From assembly GCA_019115765.1 (NCBI GenBank), contig DXCZ01000054.1:1-63221 (forward strand): a stretch of DNA of 63,221 bases, read 5' to 3'. The stretch is from Candidatus Mediterraneibacter stercoripullorum (lineage in GTDB: Bacteria; Bacillota; Clostridia; Lachnospirales; Lachnospiraceae). Under the pieces are notes generated by a model. It was not told where the DNA came from and did no database searches. It saw only the letters and a program-made list of their open reading frames with translations. The translations under genes were made by a program, and so were the position numbers. Below, piece after piece: positions 16,847 through 28,330 of this stretch. The first letter of the stretch is position 1. Each line of letters begins with the position of its first letter.

Positions 16847-17748
16847 CGCTGCGGGAGGCATATCTTCTGGGGCAGAGAATGCTGCGGGAGGCGGAGATAA
16901 CGGATGCTCAGACAGATGCCTGGTATCTGCTGGAGTATGCGACCGGAATCAGCCGGGCAGTTTATTTTGCCGACCAGGAGAAAATGCTTTCAAAAGATCA
17001 GGAGAGGCAATATATCGAGCAGGTCGAAAAACGGGCAGACCATATCCCGCTCCAGCATCTGACCGGATATCAGGAGTTTATGGGACTGGATTTCTCCGTT
17101 GACGGACGGGTGCTGATCCCTCGTCAGGACACAGAGATCCTTGTGGAACATGCCCTGGAACTGCTGGCGAAAAGAAAGGGTTCCATGGCGGGAGAGGGCA
17201 GCCATTCGATCCGGATCCTGGATATGTGTACCGGGTCTGGCTGTATTCTGATCAGTACATTATATTATGGAAGAAAGATTTTTGCCGGTGCAGGCGATGA
17301 GAAGAAAGCAAGTCTGGAAGGCACAGGGGCGGATCTCTCGGAAGGAGCCCTGGAGCTGGCAGTGGAAAATGCTGCCCGGCATAGTGTGGAGGCGTCCTGG
17401 ATACAGGGAGATCTTTTTGAAAATATCGAGGACAGATATCATATGATCCTGTCAAATCCTCCATATATACGTACAGCTGAGATTGAAGAGCTGCAGGAGG
17501 AAGTCCGTCTGCATGATCCGCGGATGGCGCTGGATGGAAGAGAGGACGGACTGTATTTCTACCGCAGGATCGTCAGTGAGGCGCGGGAACATCTGGAACC
17601 AGGCGGTGTTCTGGCTTTTGAGATTGGATACGATCAGGCAGAGGCTGTCTCTTCCCTGATGGAACAGGCCGGGTATACACAGGTTTCAGTCAAAAAGGAC
17701 CTGGCAGGGCTTGACCGGGTTGTTTCTGGTGTGTACAATAATTTATAG
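16843..17748 (+). CDS. prmC: Release-factor glutamine methyltransferase
   Basis: 301 residues. It methylates the GGQ glutamine of RF1 and RF2 using SAM. It has the PrmC N-terminal helical domain, GYQEFMGLDFSVDGRVLIPR, the SAM loop LDMCTGSGCI (about 126-135) and the NPPYI catalytic motif (about 206-210). The GTG start overlaps the upstream TGA as GTGA, indicating coupling. Directly downstream is its substrate gene prfA, the usual arrangement. A loop of about 15 residues after the SAM motif (around 140-160) looks longer than in E. coli PrmC. Confidence 0.95.
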   Translation: MTLREAYLLGQRMLREAEITDAQTDAWYLLEYATGISRAVYFADQEKMLSKDQERQYIEQVEKRADHIPLQHLTGYQEFMGLDFSVDGRVLIPRQDTEILVEHALELLAKRKGSMAGEGSHSIRILDMCTGSGCILISTLYYGRKIFAGAGDEKKASLEGTGADLSEGALELAVENAARHSVEASWIQGDLFENIEDRYHMILSNPPYIRTAEIEELQEEVRLHDPRMALDGREDGLYFYRRIVSEAREHLEPGGVLAFEIGYDQAEAVSSLMEQAGYTQVSVKKDLAGLDRVVSGVYNNL

Positions 17749-17784
17749 TTCAAGAGTAATAATTGAGAAAAGGATAGATGAAAC

Positions 17785-18855
17785 ATGTTTGATAAATTAG
17801 AGGATCTGCTGATCCGCTATGAGGAACTGATGGGTGAGCTTCAGGAACCCGGAGTAACAGATGATCCGGAGCGTTTCCGGAAGCTGATGAAAGAGCAGAG
17901 TGATCTGGCTCCCATCGTAGAGGCTTATCAGGAATATAAGAAATGTAAACAGAATATCGACGACAGCCTGGCACTCCTCGAAGAGGAGTCTGACGAGGAG
18001 ATGCGTGAGCTTGCAAAGGAGGAGCTCTCCGAGTCCAGACGCCAGGTGGAGGAGCTGGAGCAGAAGCTGAAGATCCTCCTTCTTCCCAAAGACCCCAACG
18101 ATGATAAGAATGTTATCGTAGAGATCCGTGCCGGCGCAGGCGGAGACGAGGCTGCTTTGTTCGCTGCAGAGATCTACCGTATGTATGTCCATTATGCAGA
18201 CAGCAGAGGATGGAAGACAGAGCTGATCTCCCTGAATGAGAACGGGATCGGCGGCTTCAAGGAATGTGTCTTCATGATCACCGGTCAGGGGGCATACTCC
18301 AGACTGAAGTACGAAAGCGGCGTTCACCGTGTACAGCGTGTACCTGAGACAGAGTCCGGCGGCAGGATCCACACATCTACTGTGACAGTGGCTATCATGC
18401 CTGAGGCTGAGGAAGTAGATGTTGTCATTGATGAGAAAGATATCAGGATCGATGTCATGCGTGCTTCCGGAAACGGAGGTCAGTGTGTCAATACTACGGA
18501 TTCCGCTGTGCGTCTGACCCATTATCCTACCGGGATCGTGATCTACAGCCAGACAGAGAAGTCTCAGCTGCAGAACAAGGAGAAGGCATTCCGCCTGCTC
18601 CGGTCAAAGCTTTATGACCTGGAGCTTGAGAAACAGCAGGCGTCCGAGGCGGCGGCAAGAAGGAGCCAGATCGGTACCGGAGACCGTTCTGAGAAGATTC
18701 GGACTTATAACTTCCCCCAGGGAAGAGTGACGGACCACCGGATCAAGCTGACTCTCCATAAGCTGGACAGCGTGCTCAACGGTGATCTGGATGAGATCAT
18801 CGACAGCCTGATTGTAGCGGACCAGACAGCCCAGCTCGAGAAGATGGAGGAGTAG
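17785..18855 (+). CDS. prfA: Peptide chain release factor 1
   Basis: 356 residues, standard RF1 length. It recognises UAA and UAG stop codons and triggers peptide release. The GGQ catalytic motif lies in [18 protein letters not shown] (about 226-243), and the PxT codon-recognition motif appears as PET in [11 protein letters not shown]. The N-terminal coiled region (about 1-95) is normal. It lies 36 bases after prmC and 2 bases before the DUF2156 gene. Confidence 0.97.
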   Translation: MFDKLEDLLIRYEELMGELQEPGVTDDPERFRKLMKEQSDLAPIVEAYQEYKKCKQNIDDSLALLEEESDEEMRELAKEELSESRRQVEELEQKLKILLLPKDPNDDKNVIVEIRAGAGGDEAALFAAEIYRMYVHYADSRGWKTELISLNENGIGGFKECVFMITGQGAYSRLKYESGVHRVQRVPETESGGRIHTSTVTVAIMPEAEEVDVVIDEKDIRIDVMRASGNGGQCVNTTDSAVRLTHYPTGIVIYSQTEKSQLQNKEKAFRLLRSKLYDLELEKQQASEAAARRSQIGTGDRSEKIRTYNFPQGRVTDHRIKLTLHKLDSVLNGDLDEIIDSLIVADQTAQLEKMEE

Positions 18856-18857
18856 GA

Positions 18858-19811
18858 ATGGAATTTGAATTTAAGAGACCGGAACTGGAGGACAAGGAGA
18901 TTATCAGTTCCTATTTTGCAAAATCGCCGTCCAGGAGCTGCGAGAGGACTTTTGTCAATGTTTACCTCTGGTCCCGCCACTATAAGGTAAAATATGCGGT
19001 GATCGAGGATGCCCTTGTATTCCGTGACGAATCCGAGGGAGAGTCCTTTGCATATCCTGCGGGAGAGTCTCAGAACATAAAGAAGGCAATTGATACTCTG
19101 ATGGAATACTGCAGGGAGAAGCAGATTCCTTTTCAGATGTATAATGTGACACCCGAGCATTTCGCCCAGCTATCTCTGTGGTATCCCGGGAAATTCCAGA
19201 TAGAGTATGTCAGGGACATCGCGGACTATATATATGAGACAGAGAAGCTTGCTACCCTTGCCGGCAAGAAGCTTCACGGGAAGAGAAATCACATCAATAA
19301 GTTTAAGAACCTCTATCCTGACTGGACCTATGAAAGCATCTCAGATGAAAATGTTGAGGAATGCTTCCAGATGGCCCTGAAGTGGCGCAATGAAAACGGA
19401 TGCGATGACGATCCGGAGAAGAACGCGGAAATGTGTGTCACACTGAACTCCCTTCGGCTCTTTAAAGAGCTGGGGCTCAGAGGCGGGCTCCTTCGTATCG
19501 GAGGGAAGATCGTGGCGTTTTCTCTTGGCGAGCCTCTCTGCAGTGATACATTTGTGGTCCATATCGAGAAGGCGTTCCCGGATATTGACGGCGCATATCC
19601 TATGATCAACCAGCAGTTTGTGCAGAACGAGTGCATGGGATTTACCTATGTGAACAGAGAAGACGATACCGGCGCGGAAGGTCTGAGAAAAGCAAAGCTT
19701 TCCTACCGACCGGCTTTTCTTGAGGAAAAGGGCATTGTAACTTTTGCGTCGGAGAGCGGATCATCTGAGAACAGTGATCTGGAGAACCAGGACAGGTCAG
19801 AGGAAGAATAA
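18858..19811 (+). CDS. DUF2156 domain protein (MprF-C-like GNAT fold)
   Basis: 317 residues, soluble. It matches the DUF2156 family, related to the aminoacyl-transferase domain of MprF phosphatidylglycerol lysyltransferases and to FemX-like GNAT folds. Recognisable segments are FVNVYLWSRHYKVKYAVIED near the N-terminus and GRKLHGKRNHINKFK-like basic sequence around residues 137-155. There are no membrane helices, so it is not a full MprF. Transfer of an amino acid from tRNA is possible but unproven. An acidic C-terminal tail ends the protein. The start is only 2 bases after prfA. Confidence 0.82.
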   Translation: MEFEFKRPELEDKEIISSYFAKSPSRSCERTFVNVYLWSRHYKVKYAVIEDALVFRDESEGESFAYPAGESQNIKKAIDTLMEYCREKQIPFQMYNVTPEHFAQLSLWYPGKFQIEYVRDIADYIYETEKLATLAGKKLHGKRNHINKFKNLYPDWTYESISDENVEECFQMALKWRNENGCDDDPEKNAEMCVTLNSLRLFKELGLRGGLLRIGGKIVAFSLGEPLCSDTFVVHIEKAFPDIDGAYPMINQQFVQNECMGFTYVNREDDTGAEGLRKAKLSYRPAFLEEKGIVTFASESGSSENSDLENQDRSEEE

Positions 19812-19836
19812 TAACAAAAGAAATGGAGTGACAGGT

Positions 19837-21027
19837 ATGATTTCAAAGAAAATGGAAAATATGGTGGCAAACAGTTCGGCGATTCGTGCCATGTTCGAGG
19901 AAGGCAATCGCCTTGCCAAGATCTACGGACCGGAGAATGTGTATGATTTCAGTCTGGGCAATCCCAATGTGCCGGCGCCGGAGGCGGTGAAGAAGGCGAT
20001 CATTGATCTGCTCAATGAAGAGGATCCGATGGTCCTTCACGGATATACCAACAGCAACGCCGGATACGAGGATGTGCGCCAGGCGGTGGCTGAGTCTTTG
20101 AATGAACGGTTTGGCACAGCGTTTTCCGCAAGAAATATTACTATGACCGTGGGAGCGGCAGGAGGACTGAACGTGATCCTGAAAGCCCTGCTGAACCCCG
20201 GAGATGAAGTCATTACCTTTGTCCCCTATTTCGGAGAATACAGAAGCTATGTGAACAATTATGACGGGGTTCTGGTGGAGATATCTCCTGATACAGAGAC
20301 ATTTCAGCCGAAGCTGGATGAATTCGAGGAAAAGATCACCCCGAAGACGAGAGCGGTCATCGTCAATACGCCCAACAACCCTACAGGCGTAGTATATTCC
20401 GAGAATACCATTCGGAAGCTGGCAGCCGTTATGGAAAAGAAACAGAAAGAGTTCGGAACAGATATCTACCTGATCTCAGATGAGCCATACAGAGAGCTTG
20501 CCTACGATGGAGTAGAAGTGCCTTATCTTACGAAATACTATGACAATACCATCGTTGGATATTCCTACAGCAAATCTCTTTCCCTGCCGGGAGAGCGTAT
20601 CGGCTACCTTGTGATTCCGGACGAGGCGGCAGACAGTGAGAACCTGATCTCCGCAGCCAATGTGGCCACCAGGATCCTGGGATTTGTCAACGCTCCTACC
20701 CTTCAGCAGAAGGTAGTCAAGGCGTGCCTGAACGAGAAGACAGATATCTCCTTCTATGACAGAAACAGAGAGACACTGTACAATGGCCTGAAAGAGCTGG
20801 GCTTCGAGTGCATCAAGCCGGAAGGAGCCTTCTATCTGTTTGTGAAATCACCGATTGCTGATGAGAAAGAGTTCTGTGCAGCTGCAAAGAAATATAATAT
20901 CCTGGTTGTTCCCGGAAGCTCTTTCGGGTGTCCCGGATTCGTCCGTATCGCCTATTGTGTAGCCTATGAGACGATCGTTAACTCTCTGCCCAAGTTCGCT
21001 GAGCTTGCAGCTGAGTACAGAAAATAG
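19837..21027 (+). CDS. PLP-dependent aminotransferase, class I/II
   Basis: 396 residues from the ATG at 19837, preceded by GGAGTG. Fold type I signatures are NTPNNPTGVV (about 173-182), SDEPYRELAYD and the lysine motif YSYSKSLSLPGERIGY, with the PLP-binding Lys at about 244. This clostridial family is annotated only as aminotransferase; the amino acid is not evident. It is followed 19 bases later by a hisC-like gene, making a tandem of two different PLP transaminases. Confidence 0.88.
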   Translation: MISKKMENMVANSSAIRAMFEEGNRLAKIYGPENVYDFSLGNPNVPAPEAVKKAIIDLLNEEDPMVLHGYTNSNAGYEDVRQAVAESLNERFGTAFSARNITMTVGAAGGLNVILKALLNPGDEVITFVPYFGEYRSYVNNYDGVLVEISPDTETFQPKLDEFEEKITPKTRAVIVNTPNNPTGVVYSENTIRKLAAVMEKKQKEFGTDIYLISDEPYRELAYDGVEVPYLTKYYDNTIVGYSYSKSLSLPGERIGYLVIPDEAADSENLISAANVATRILGFVNAPTLQQKVVKACLNEKTDISFYDRNRETLYNGLKELGFECIKPEGAFYLFVKSPIADEKEFCAAAKKYNILVVPGSSFGCPGFVRIAYCVAYETIVNSLPKFAELAAEYRK

Positions 21028-21046
21028 ACTTCGGGGAGAAATTGAC

Positions 21047-22108
21047 ATGACAGTACGACCAGAACTTATGAAAAATATCCGGACCACAGAACCGTATGTC
21101 CCGGGAGAGCAGCCCCAGAATAAGGTGATCAAGCTGAATACCAATGAGAATCCGTACCCGCCTGCACCGGGCGTGGAGCGGGTGCTCCGGGAGATGGACG
21201 CGGCCAGACTCCGCTTATATCCTGACCCGGCAGCGGGAGCGCTGGTAAAGGAATTGGCAGATTTCTATGAAGTGGGAGAGGATCAGGTGTTTGTAGGAGT
21301 AGGCTCTGACGATGTGCTCTCCCTGTGTTTCCTGACTTTCTTTAACTCGGACCGTCCCGTTCTCTTTCCGGACATTACGTATTCCTTTTACAAGGTGTGG
21401 GCGGATCTGTACAGGATTCCCTATGAGTGTCCGGCATTGGATGAAGATTTCCGGATCGTGAAGGAGGATTACTACAGAGAGAACGGAGGAATCATATTCC
21501 CGAATCCGAATGCGCCTACAGCCATTTACGAGGGTCTGGATTTTGTGGAGGATATTCTGTCCCATAACAGAGACTCTATTGTGATCGTAGACGAGGCTTA
21601 TGTGGACTTTGCCGGCAGGTCTGCCATGGAACTGATCGGAAAGTACGACAATCTGATCGTTGTTCAGACCTTTTCAAAAGCCCGCAGCATGGCAGGGATG
21701 CGGATCGGATATGCGGTGTCGAATCCCGAGCTGATCCGTTGTCTGAATGATGTGAAATATTCGTTCAATTCCTATACTATGAGCCAGGCGGCGATCGCCT
21801 GTGGTGTGGAAGCGGTCAGGGACAGAGAATATTTTGAGAAAAATGTCCGTAAGATAATAGAGACAAGAGAATGGGCAAAAGAGGAACTCCGGAAACTGGG
21901 CTTTGTATTTCCGGACGCAAAGGCAAACTTTATCTTTGCCCGTCATCCCCGGTATGACGCGGGAGAGCTGTTCCGTGCCCTGAAAGATCATGATATCTAT
22001 GTCCGGCACTGGGACGGCGGAAGGATCGGACAGTATCTGCGCATTACCATCGGTACGAAGGAAGAGATGGAGGCGTTGTTTGATTTTCTGCGGTCATACC
22101 TTAGGTAA
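21047..22108 (+). CDS. hisC: Histidinol-phosphate aminotransferase
   Basis: 353 residues from the ATG at 21047, following GGGGAGAA. HisC-type motifs are KLNTNENPYPPAP (about 29-41), NPNAPTA (about 150-156), VDEAYVDFAG (about 181-190) and the PLP lysine in QTFSKARSMAGMRIGYA. It transfers the amino group from glutamate to imidazole-acetol phosphate in histidine synthesis. No other his genes are nearby, so it is separated from the pathway operon; a broader role with aromatic keto acids is possible for the family. Confidence 0.85.
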   Translation: MTVRPELMKNIRTTEPYVPGEQPQNKVIKLNTNENPYPPAPGVERVLREMDAARLRLYPDPAAGALVKELADFYEVGEDQVFVGVGSDDVLSLCFLTFFNSDRPVLFPDITYSFYKVWADLYRIPYECPALDEDFRIVKEDYYRENGGIIFPNPNAPTAIYEGLDFVEDILSHNRDSIVIVDEAYVDFAGRSAMELIGKYDNLIVVQTFSKARSMAGMRIGYAVSNPELIRCLNDVKYSFNSYTMSQAAIACGVEAVRDREYFEKNVRKIIETREWAKEELRKLGFVFPDAKANFIFARHPRYDAGELFRALKDHDIYVRHWDGGRIGQYLRITIGTKEEMEALFDFLRSYLR

Positions 22109-22147
22109 CTGAGATTAAAATTGTCCGAACGGAAGGGGTAATGCTAT

Positions 22148-22597
22148 ATGCTTATGAAAGACAGTGAAGAAAAAAGAAGCACGGCCTGGAGAACGGTACT
22201 GACAGTATCTTCTGTGCTGCTCGTCATTGTTGCGGTGTTTTTTATCGTGAAGCTCTTTACGGCGAATCCGATGGAAGGCACCTGGATCGGCGAGGAGGAC
22301 GGGATGACAATGGAGATCAGGGATGATGACACCATGACCGTAAAGACAGCGGGAGATGACAGCATTACTGTGGAGACGGCGTACAGTCTGGACAAGGACA
22401 ACAAAACGTTTACGATCCATCTGAGTGATGACGGGATCCGTCAGCAGGCTGAAAACTCGGACGGAACGCTGACAGAAGATGAGATTCGGGCTGTTCTTGA
22501 ACCACTGGAGGGAACTTACGATTATAATATCGAGAGCGGTATGCTCACTCTTTCCGAACGTGAGTACGGAAGCAGTATGGTATTTGAGGAGAGATAA
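22148..22597 (+). CDS. Small membrane-anchored protein with extracellular beta-rich domain
   Basis: 149 residues. A short basic N-terminus is followed by one membrane segment (about 17-38). A small acidic outside domain follows, beginning [19 protein letters not shown], a pattern like lipocalin-type DUF5640 domains. Function is not known. GGAAGGGG nine bases upstream supports the start; an in-frame ATG two codons later is possible. It lies between hisC and ispG, 4 bases before ispG. Confidence 0.7.
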   Translation: MLMKDSEEKRSTAWRTVLTVSSVLLVIVAVFFIVKLFTANPMEGTWIGEEDGMTMEIRDDDTMTVKTAGDDSITVETAYSLDKDNKTFTIHLSDDGIRQQAENSDGTLTEDEIRAVLEPLEGTYDYNIESGMLTLSEREYGSSMVFEER

Positions 22598-22601
22598 AAT
22601 T

Positions 22602-23657
22602 ATGTACAGAAATGATACAAAGGTTATATCCATCGGAAATGTGAAGATCGGCGGGGATCACCCCATTGCCATCCAGTCCATGACAAATACACATACCGAA
22701 GACGTGGATGCTACTGTGGCACAGATCCTCAGGCTGGAGGCAGCGGGTTGTCAGATCGTCCGCTGCACGGTTCCTACTATGGAAGCTGCTGAGGCTTTAA
22801 AGGAGATCAAAAAGCATATCCATATCCCTCTGGTGGCAGATATTCATTTTGATTATCGTATGGCCATTGCCGCTATTGAGAACGGGGCGGACAAGATCCG
22901 TATCAATCCCGGAAATATCGGCTCCAGGGAGAAGGTACAGGCTGTGGTTGACAAGGCAAAAGAGTATGGGATTCCCATCCGCGTGGGGGTCAACAGCGGC
23001 TCACTGGAGAAGCCGCTGCTGGAGAAATATGGCGGCGTGACAGCAGAAGGTATTGTGGAAAGTGCCCTTGACAAGGTACATATGATCGAGGCGATGGGCT
23101 ATGACAACCTGGTTGTCAGTATTAAGTCCTCAGATGTGATGATGTGTGTGAAGGCTCATGAGCTTATCGCTCCACGTTGTCCATATCCGCTGCATGTGGG
23201 TATCACGGAGGCGGGGACCGTTTATTCCGGCAATGTGAAGTCGTCGGTAGGACTGGGAATTATTCTCTATGAAGGCATTGGTAATACGATCCGTGTTTCA
23301 CTGACCGGAGATCCTGTGGAGGAGATCCGTACGGCAAAGCTTATCCTTAAGACGCTGGGACTGAGAAGAGGAGGCATAGAGGTTGTCTCCTGTCCTACTT
23401 GCGGACGCACGAGAATAGACCTGATCGGTCTGGCAAACCAGGTAGAGAAGATGGTGGAAGATATCCCTCTTGACATCAAGGTGGCGGTCATGGGCTGTGC
23501 GGTCAATGGCCCAGGCGAGGCGAAAGAGGCTGATATCGGCATCGCGGGCGGTGTCGGAGAAGGACTGCTGATCAAGAAAGGACAGATCGTCCGCAAGGTG
23601 AAGGAAGAGGAACTGCTCAGTACATTACGTCAGGAGTTGTTGAATTGGAACAGTTAA
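22602..23657 (+). CDS. ispG: 4-hydroxy-3-methylbut-2-enyl diphosphate synthase
   Basis: 351 residues from the ATG at 22602. It catalyses the next-to-last step of the non-mevalonate isoprenoid pathway. The C-terminal [4Fe-4S] ligands appear in CPTCGRT (about 266-272) and [11 protein letters not shown] (about 297-307). The N-terminal TIM barrel begins [19 protein letters not shown]. Its last bases overlap the TTG start of polC by 13. ispF lies elsewhere in the window, at 54940. Confidence 0.96.
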   Translation: MYRNDTKVISIGNVKIGGDHPIAIQSMTNTHTEDVDATVAQILRLEAAGCQIVRCTVPTMEAAEALKEIKKHIHIPLVADIHFDYRMAIAAIENGADKIRINPGNIGSREKVQAVVDKAKEYGIPIRVGVNSGSLEKPLLEKYGGVTAEGIVESALDKVHMIEAMGYDNLVVSIKSSDVMMCVKAHELIAPRCPYPLHVGITEAGTVYSGNVKSSVGLGIILYEGIGNTIRVSLTGDPVEEIRTAKLILKTLGLRRGGIEVVSCPTCGRTRIDLIGLANQVEKMVEDIPLDIKVAVMGCAVNGPGEAKEADIGIAGGVGEGLLIKKGQIVRKVKEEELLSTLRQELLNWNS

Positions 23658-26600
23658 AGAACGAAAAGGTTTTTTTTAACGTTTTTCCGACATTAAAAGC
23701 AGAGGATGACATCCGGGTCCTGTTCAGGGATGTGGAGGTAAGGAAGATCACGACCAATTCCAGTCGTGATTTTCTTCATGTTCACATTTTCAGCCGTCAT
23801 CTGATCCAGAAGAAGCAGATCTGGCAGATGGAGCAGCGGATCCGGGATCAGCTCTTCGGGAAGACGAACGTAGCCATAAAGATCATAGAAGAATATGCGC
23901 TCTCAGGACAGTATACTCCGGAGGCGCTGATGAGGGAGTACAGGGACAGTATCATCCTGGAACTGAAGGAAATCAGCGTTCTTGCTGCAAATATGTTTGC
24001 CAGGGCAGAGATCCACTATGAAGAAGGAGGTGTGATCTGTCTGGAACTGGCAGATACCATCGTCTCTGAGGGGAGGCAGGAAGAGATCGTGCAGCTGCTG
24101 GACGAGGTGTTCTCTCAGCGATTTCATGTGAAGGCAGACTTCCGGATCTCCTATAAGGCTCCGGAAGGAAACGGCACAAGGGAGTATGATGAGCAGAGGA
24201 TCCAGCAGGAGATCAATGCCATATTTGCAAGAAGGGCAAGACAGCGGGGCGAAGAGGCGCCGGAGAGTCCGGAAGAAGCAGCGACAGTAGAGAAGAAAGG
24301 AAGGCCCGGTATTTCACACGGAAGTTCTTCCGGAAAGAATTCTCTGAAGCTCAAAGGCGGAAAGGAGATTTCCGGAAAGAAAGAATTCTCCAAAAAGGAA
24401 TTCCGGAAGAAAGATTATGTCCGTCCGGTCAAAGTAGGAGATGATCCGAACCTGATCTATGGTAAGAATTTCGATGACGAGCCCATCACTCTGGATCAGG
24501 TGGTCACAGAGATGGGAGAGATTACTGTCCACGGGAAGATCATCAGTTTCGACACCCGTGAGATCCGTAATGAGAAGACAATCGTCATGTTCGCGGTCAC
24601 AGACTTTACAGACACCATCACTGTAAAGATGTTTTGCCGCAACGATCAGCTGCCGGAGATCCTGGGCGAACTGAAGAAAGGGGCATTTGTCAAGATCAAG
24701 GGCATTACTACCATTGACAAGTTCGACGGAGAGCTGACGATAGGTTCTGTTACCGGTATTAAAAAGATCGGAGACTTCACTGTGTCACGTCAGGATCTCA
24801 GCCCGGAGAAAAGGGTGGAGCTCCACTGCCATACGAAGATGAGCGATATGGACGGTGTATCCGAAGTGAAGGATATCGTAAAGCGGGCCCATGACTGGGG
24901 GCACCCGGCTATTGCCATCACGGATCACGGCGTGGCTCAGGCTTTCCCGGACGCCAACCATTATATCGAGACCCTTCCTCCAGATGATCCTTTCAAAGTG
25001 ATCTATGGTGTAGAAGGTTACGTGGTGGATGACCTGACGGATATTGCGGTGAATGCAGGAGGACAGACACTGGATGATACCTTTATCGTATTTGATATTG
25101 AGACGACCGGATTCAGTTCGGTCCGGGACCGGATCATCGAGATTGGAGCGGTCAAGGTGGAGAAAGGTGAGATCACAGAGAAGTTTAGTACCTTCGTAAA
25201 TCCTCAGAGGCCGATCCCCTTTGAGATCACCAATCTGACAAGCATCACAGATGAAATGGTTATGGAATATTCGCCTATCGAGACCATCCTGCCTCAGTTC
25301 CTGGATTTTGTGGGAGACGGTGTGCTGGTAGCCCACAACGCCGGATTCGATGTGGGATTTATCGAGCAGAACTGCCGGAATCAGGGAATCGAGCCCCGGT
25401 TTACATACGTGGATACCGTGGCTATGGCAAGGATCCTTCTGCCCACTCTGTCCAAATATAAGCTGAACGTAGTGGCAAAAGCTCTGGGCATCTCCCTGGA
25501 GAATCATCACCGTGCCGTGGATGACGCGGGAGCAACGGCGGAGATCTTCGTGAAATTTGTTCAGATGCTGAAGGATGATAATGTCACAACATTGAAGCAG
25601 CTGAACCATTTTGGCGACCGGAATGTAAACGCTATCCGGAAGATGGCCACACATCATATCATTATCCTTGCAAAAAATGATATCGGCCGTTTTAACCTGT
25701 ACCAGCTGATCACAGAGTCTCATCTGACTTATTATGCAAGAAGGCCGAGGATTCCGAAGAGTCTGCTGAACGAGCACCGCGAGGGACTGATCATCGGCAG
25801 TGCCTGCGAGGCGGGAGAGCTGTATCAGGCTATCCTGGAGAACCGGTCACAGGAGCAGATTGCCAGACTGGCGGATTTCTACGATTATTATGAGATTCAG
25901 CCTCTGGGGAACAACCGGTTCATGATTGAAAGCGAACGAACACCTGATGTGAATTCAGATGAGGATCTGAAGGAGCTGAACAGGAAGATCGTGGAATTGG
26001 GAGAGAAGTTCAGGAAGCCTGTGGTGGCTACATGCGACGTGCATTTCCTGGATCCGGAGGATGAGGTGTACAGGCGAATCATCATGGCTGGAAAGGGATT
26101 TGACGATGCGGATACCCAGCCGCCGCTGTTCCTGAGGACGACGGATGAGATGCTGGAGGAATTCTCTTATCTGGGAGCTTCCAAAGCTCATGAGATCGTC
26201 ATTGAGAATCCGAAGAAGATCGCACAGATGGTGGAGAAAATATCCCCGGTCAACCCAAATAAGTGTCCGCCGGTCATCGAGAACTCAGATCAGGAGCTGA
26301 GGGATATCTGTTATCGGAAGGCCCATGAGATGTATGGCGAGGATCTGCCCATCCAGGTGTCCTCCAGGCTGGAGAAGGAGCTGAACTCCATCATTTCCAA
26401 CGGCTATGCCGTTATGTACATCATCGCACAGAAGCTGGTATGGAAGTCCAATGCGGACGGCTATCTGGTAGGATCCCGTGGTTCCGTCGGTTCCTCCTTT
26501 GTAGCCACTATGGCCGGCATCACAGAGGTTAACCCGCTGAGTCCCCACTATTATTGTGCGAAATGTCATTACAGTGATTTTGAATCAGAGGAAGTGAAAG

Positions 26601-28198
26601 CATTTGCCGGAGGCTGTGGCTACGATATGCCGGACAGAACCTGCCCGGTATGCGGTGAGAAGCTGATCAAGGCCGGATTCGACATCCCATTCGAGACCTT
26701 CCTTGGATTCAAGGGGGATAAAGAGCCCGATATTGACCTGAACTTCTCCGGAGACTATCAGGCAAAAGCACATAAATATACGGAAGTCCTGTTTGGAGAG
26801 GGGCACACCTTTAAGGCTGGGACGATCGGTACCCTTGCGGACAAGACAGCGTTCGGATTTGTGAAGAATTACTATGAAGATCATGGACAGAGAAAGAGAA
26901 AGTGCGAGATCGACAGGATCACGGTCGGATGTACGGGCATCCGGCGGAGTACCGGACAGCATCCCGGCGGTATCGTCGTGCTTCCTCACGGTCATGATAT
27001 CAATGAGTTTACTCCGGTACAGCATCCCGCAAATGATATGGAATGCGGAATCATCACCACACACTTTGATTACCACTCCATCGATCACAACCTTCTGAAA
27101 CTGGATATCCTGGGACACGATGATCCGACCATGATCCGTACACTGGAGGACTATATCACTTCAGATGCCATGGACAACGAGTACAATGAAGAACATCCGT
27201 TTATCGCCACGGAGATCCCGCTGGATGACAAAGAGGTGATCGAGCTGTTCCATGGAACAGAGGTGCTGGGCATCAAGCCGGAGGATATCGACGGATGCAA
27301 GCTGGGCTGTCTGGGAATTCCGGAGTTCGGAACGGACTTCGTTATCCAGATGGTAGAGGATACCAAGCCCCAGACTCTGTCCGACTTAATCCGCATCTCC
27401 GGTCTGTCCCATGGTACAAACGTGTGGCTGGGAAATGCCCAGGAACTGGTAAAATCGGGTAAGGCGACAATCTCCACTGCGATCTGTACCCGTGACGATA
27501 TCATGATATACCTGATCAATAAAGGCGTGGAAAGCGCCCTGGCGTTCACCATCATGGAAAGTGTGCGTAAAGGAAAGGGGCTGAAACCGGAGTGGGAGGA
27601 AGCCATGACTGCAGAGGGAGTGCCGGACTGGTATATCTGGTCCTGTAAAAAGATCAGCTATATGTTCCCAAAAGCTCATGCTGCGGCCTACGTCATGATG
27701 GCTTACCGGATCGCCTACTGCAAGATCAACTATCCTCTTGCTTACTATGCGGCTTATTTCAGTATCCGTGCGGATGCCTTCTCCTATGAGATCATGTGCC
27801 AGGGGAAGGACAAGCTGAATTACTATATGCAGGATTACAAGAAACGGAGCGATTCCCTGAGCAAGAAGGAACAGGACGTCATGAAGGATATGAAGATCGT
27901 CCAGGAGATGTATGCAAGGGGATTTGAGTTCGTTCCCATCGATCTGTATAAGGCGAAAGCCAAGATGTTCCAAATCGTTGACGGAAAGCTGATGCCGTCC
28001 TTCGCCAGCATCGAAGGAATGGGAGACAAGGCGGCTGAGGCGGTGGAGGAAGCTTCCAAGGACGGTCCTTACCTGTCTATGGATGATTTCCGTCAGCGGA
28101 CCAAGGTCAGCAAGACGGTCATCGATCTGATGGCGGAACTGGGGCTGTTCGGGGATCTGCCGCAGAGCAATCAGCTGTCGCTGTTTGATTTTGCTTAG
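23645..28198 (+). CDS. polC: DNA polymerase III alpha subunit, PolC type
   Basis: 1517 residues, the replicative polymerase of low-GC Gram-positives. In order: an N-terminal domain, a Lys/Glu-rich linker (about 195-260), an OB fold (about 290-375), a PHP domain split by the proofreading exonuclease (exo motif I VFDIETTG near 483-490), the catalytic palm with [17 protein letters not shown] near 1020-1036, and the fingers. The C-terminus ends in NQLSLFDFA, a clamp-binding motif (Q1510-F1514). It begins with TTG inside the end of ispG, with AGGAG upstream, so it is probably translated from the same transcript. Confidence 0.97.
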   Translation: MEQLKNEKVFFNVFPTLKAEDDIRVLFRDVEVRKITTNSSRDFLHVHIFSRHLIQKKQIWQMEQRIRDQLFGKTNVAIKIIEEYALSGQYTPEALMREYRDSIILELKEISVLAANMFARAEIHYEEGGVICLELADTIVSEGRQEEIVQLLDEVFSQRFHVKADFRISYKAPEGNGTREYDEQRIQQEINAIFARRARQRGEEAPESPEEAATVEKKGRPGISHGSSSGKNSLKLKGGKEISGKKEFSKKEFRKKDYVRPVKVGDDPNLIYGKNFDDEPITLDQVVTEMGEITVHGKIISFDTREIRNEKTIVMFAVTDFTDTITVKMFCRNDQLPEILGELKKGAFVKIKGITTIDKFDGELTIGSVTGIKKIGDFTVSRQDLSPEKRVELHCHTKMSDMDGVSEVKDIVKRAHDWGHPAIAITDHGVAQAFPDANHYIETLPPDDPFKVIYGVEGYVVDDLTDIAVNAGGQTLDDTFIVFDIETTGFSSVRDRIIEIGAVKVEKGEITEKFSTFVNPQRPIPFEITNLTSITDEMVMEYSPIETILPQFLDFVGDGVLVAHNAGFDVGFIEQNCRNQGIEPRFTYVDTVAMARILLPTLSKYKLNVVAKALGISLENHHRAVDDAGATAEIFVKFVQMLKDDNVTTLKQLNHFGDRNVNAIRKMATHHIIILAKNDIGRFNLYQLITESHLTYYARRPRIPKSLLNEHREGLIIGSACEAGELYQAILENRSQEQIARLADFYDYYEIQPLGNNRFMIESERTPDVNSDEDLKELNRKIVELGEKFRKPVVATCDVHFLDPEDEVYRRIIMAGKGFDDADTQPPLFLRTTDEMLEEFSYLGASKAHEIVIENPKKIAQMVEKISPVNPNKCPPVIENSDQELRDICYRKAHEMYGEDLPIQVSSRLEKELNSIISNGYAVMYIIAQKLVWKSNADGYLVGSRGSVGSSFVATMAGITEVNPLSPHYYCAKCHYSDFESEEVKAFAGGCGYDMPDRTCPVCGEKLIKAGFDIPFETFLGFKGDKEPDIDLNFSGDYQAKAHKYTEVLFGEGHTFKAGTIGTLADKTAFGFVKNYYEDHGQRKRKCEIDRITVGCTGIRRSTGQHPGGIVVLPHGHDINEFTPVQHPANDMECGIITTHFDYHSIDHNLLKLDILGHDDPTMIRTLEDYITSDAMDNEYNEEHPFIATEIPLDDKEVIELFHGTEVLGIKPEDIDGCKLGCLGIPEFGTDFVIQMVEDTKPQTLSDLIRISGLSHGTNVWLGNAQELVKSGKATISTAICTRDDIMIYLINKGVESALAFTIMESVRKGKGLKPEWEEAMTAEGVPDWYIWSCKKISYMFPKAHAAAYVMMAYRIAYCKINYPLAYYAAYFSIRADAFSYEIMCQGKDKLNYYMQDYKKRSDSLSKKEQDVMKDMKIVQEMYARGFEFVPIDLYKAKAKMFQIVDGKLMPSFASIEGMGDKAAEAVEEASKDGPYLSMDDFRQRTKVSKTVIDLMAELGLFGDLPQSNQLSLFDFA

Positions 28199-28209
28199 AA
28201 GAATCGTCC

Positions 28210-28238
28210 TAGACTTGGAGGTGGCTCTGTGATATAAT
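28210..28238 (+). promoter_or_regulatory. glyA promoter
   Basis: TAGACT (28210-28215), 17-base spacer, TATAAT (28233-28238). The leader of about 85 bases to the ATG contains an imperfect CTGCA inverted repeat (around 28273-28291) but no riboswitch I can recognise. Confidence 0.6.
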
Positions 28239-28330
28239 GGCACCAGCACTTTGGTGTGGTAAAGCAAGAGAATGCAGAAATAAAACTGCAGAGTATTTTC
28301 TTTTAAATTTCAAGATGGAGGAGAATGAGA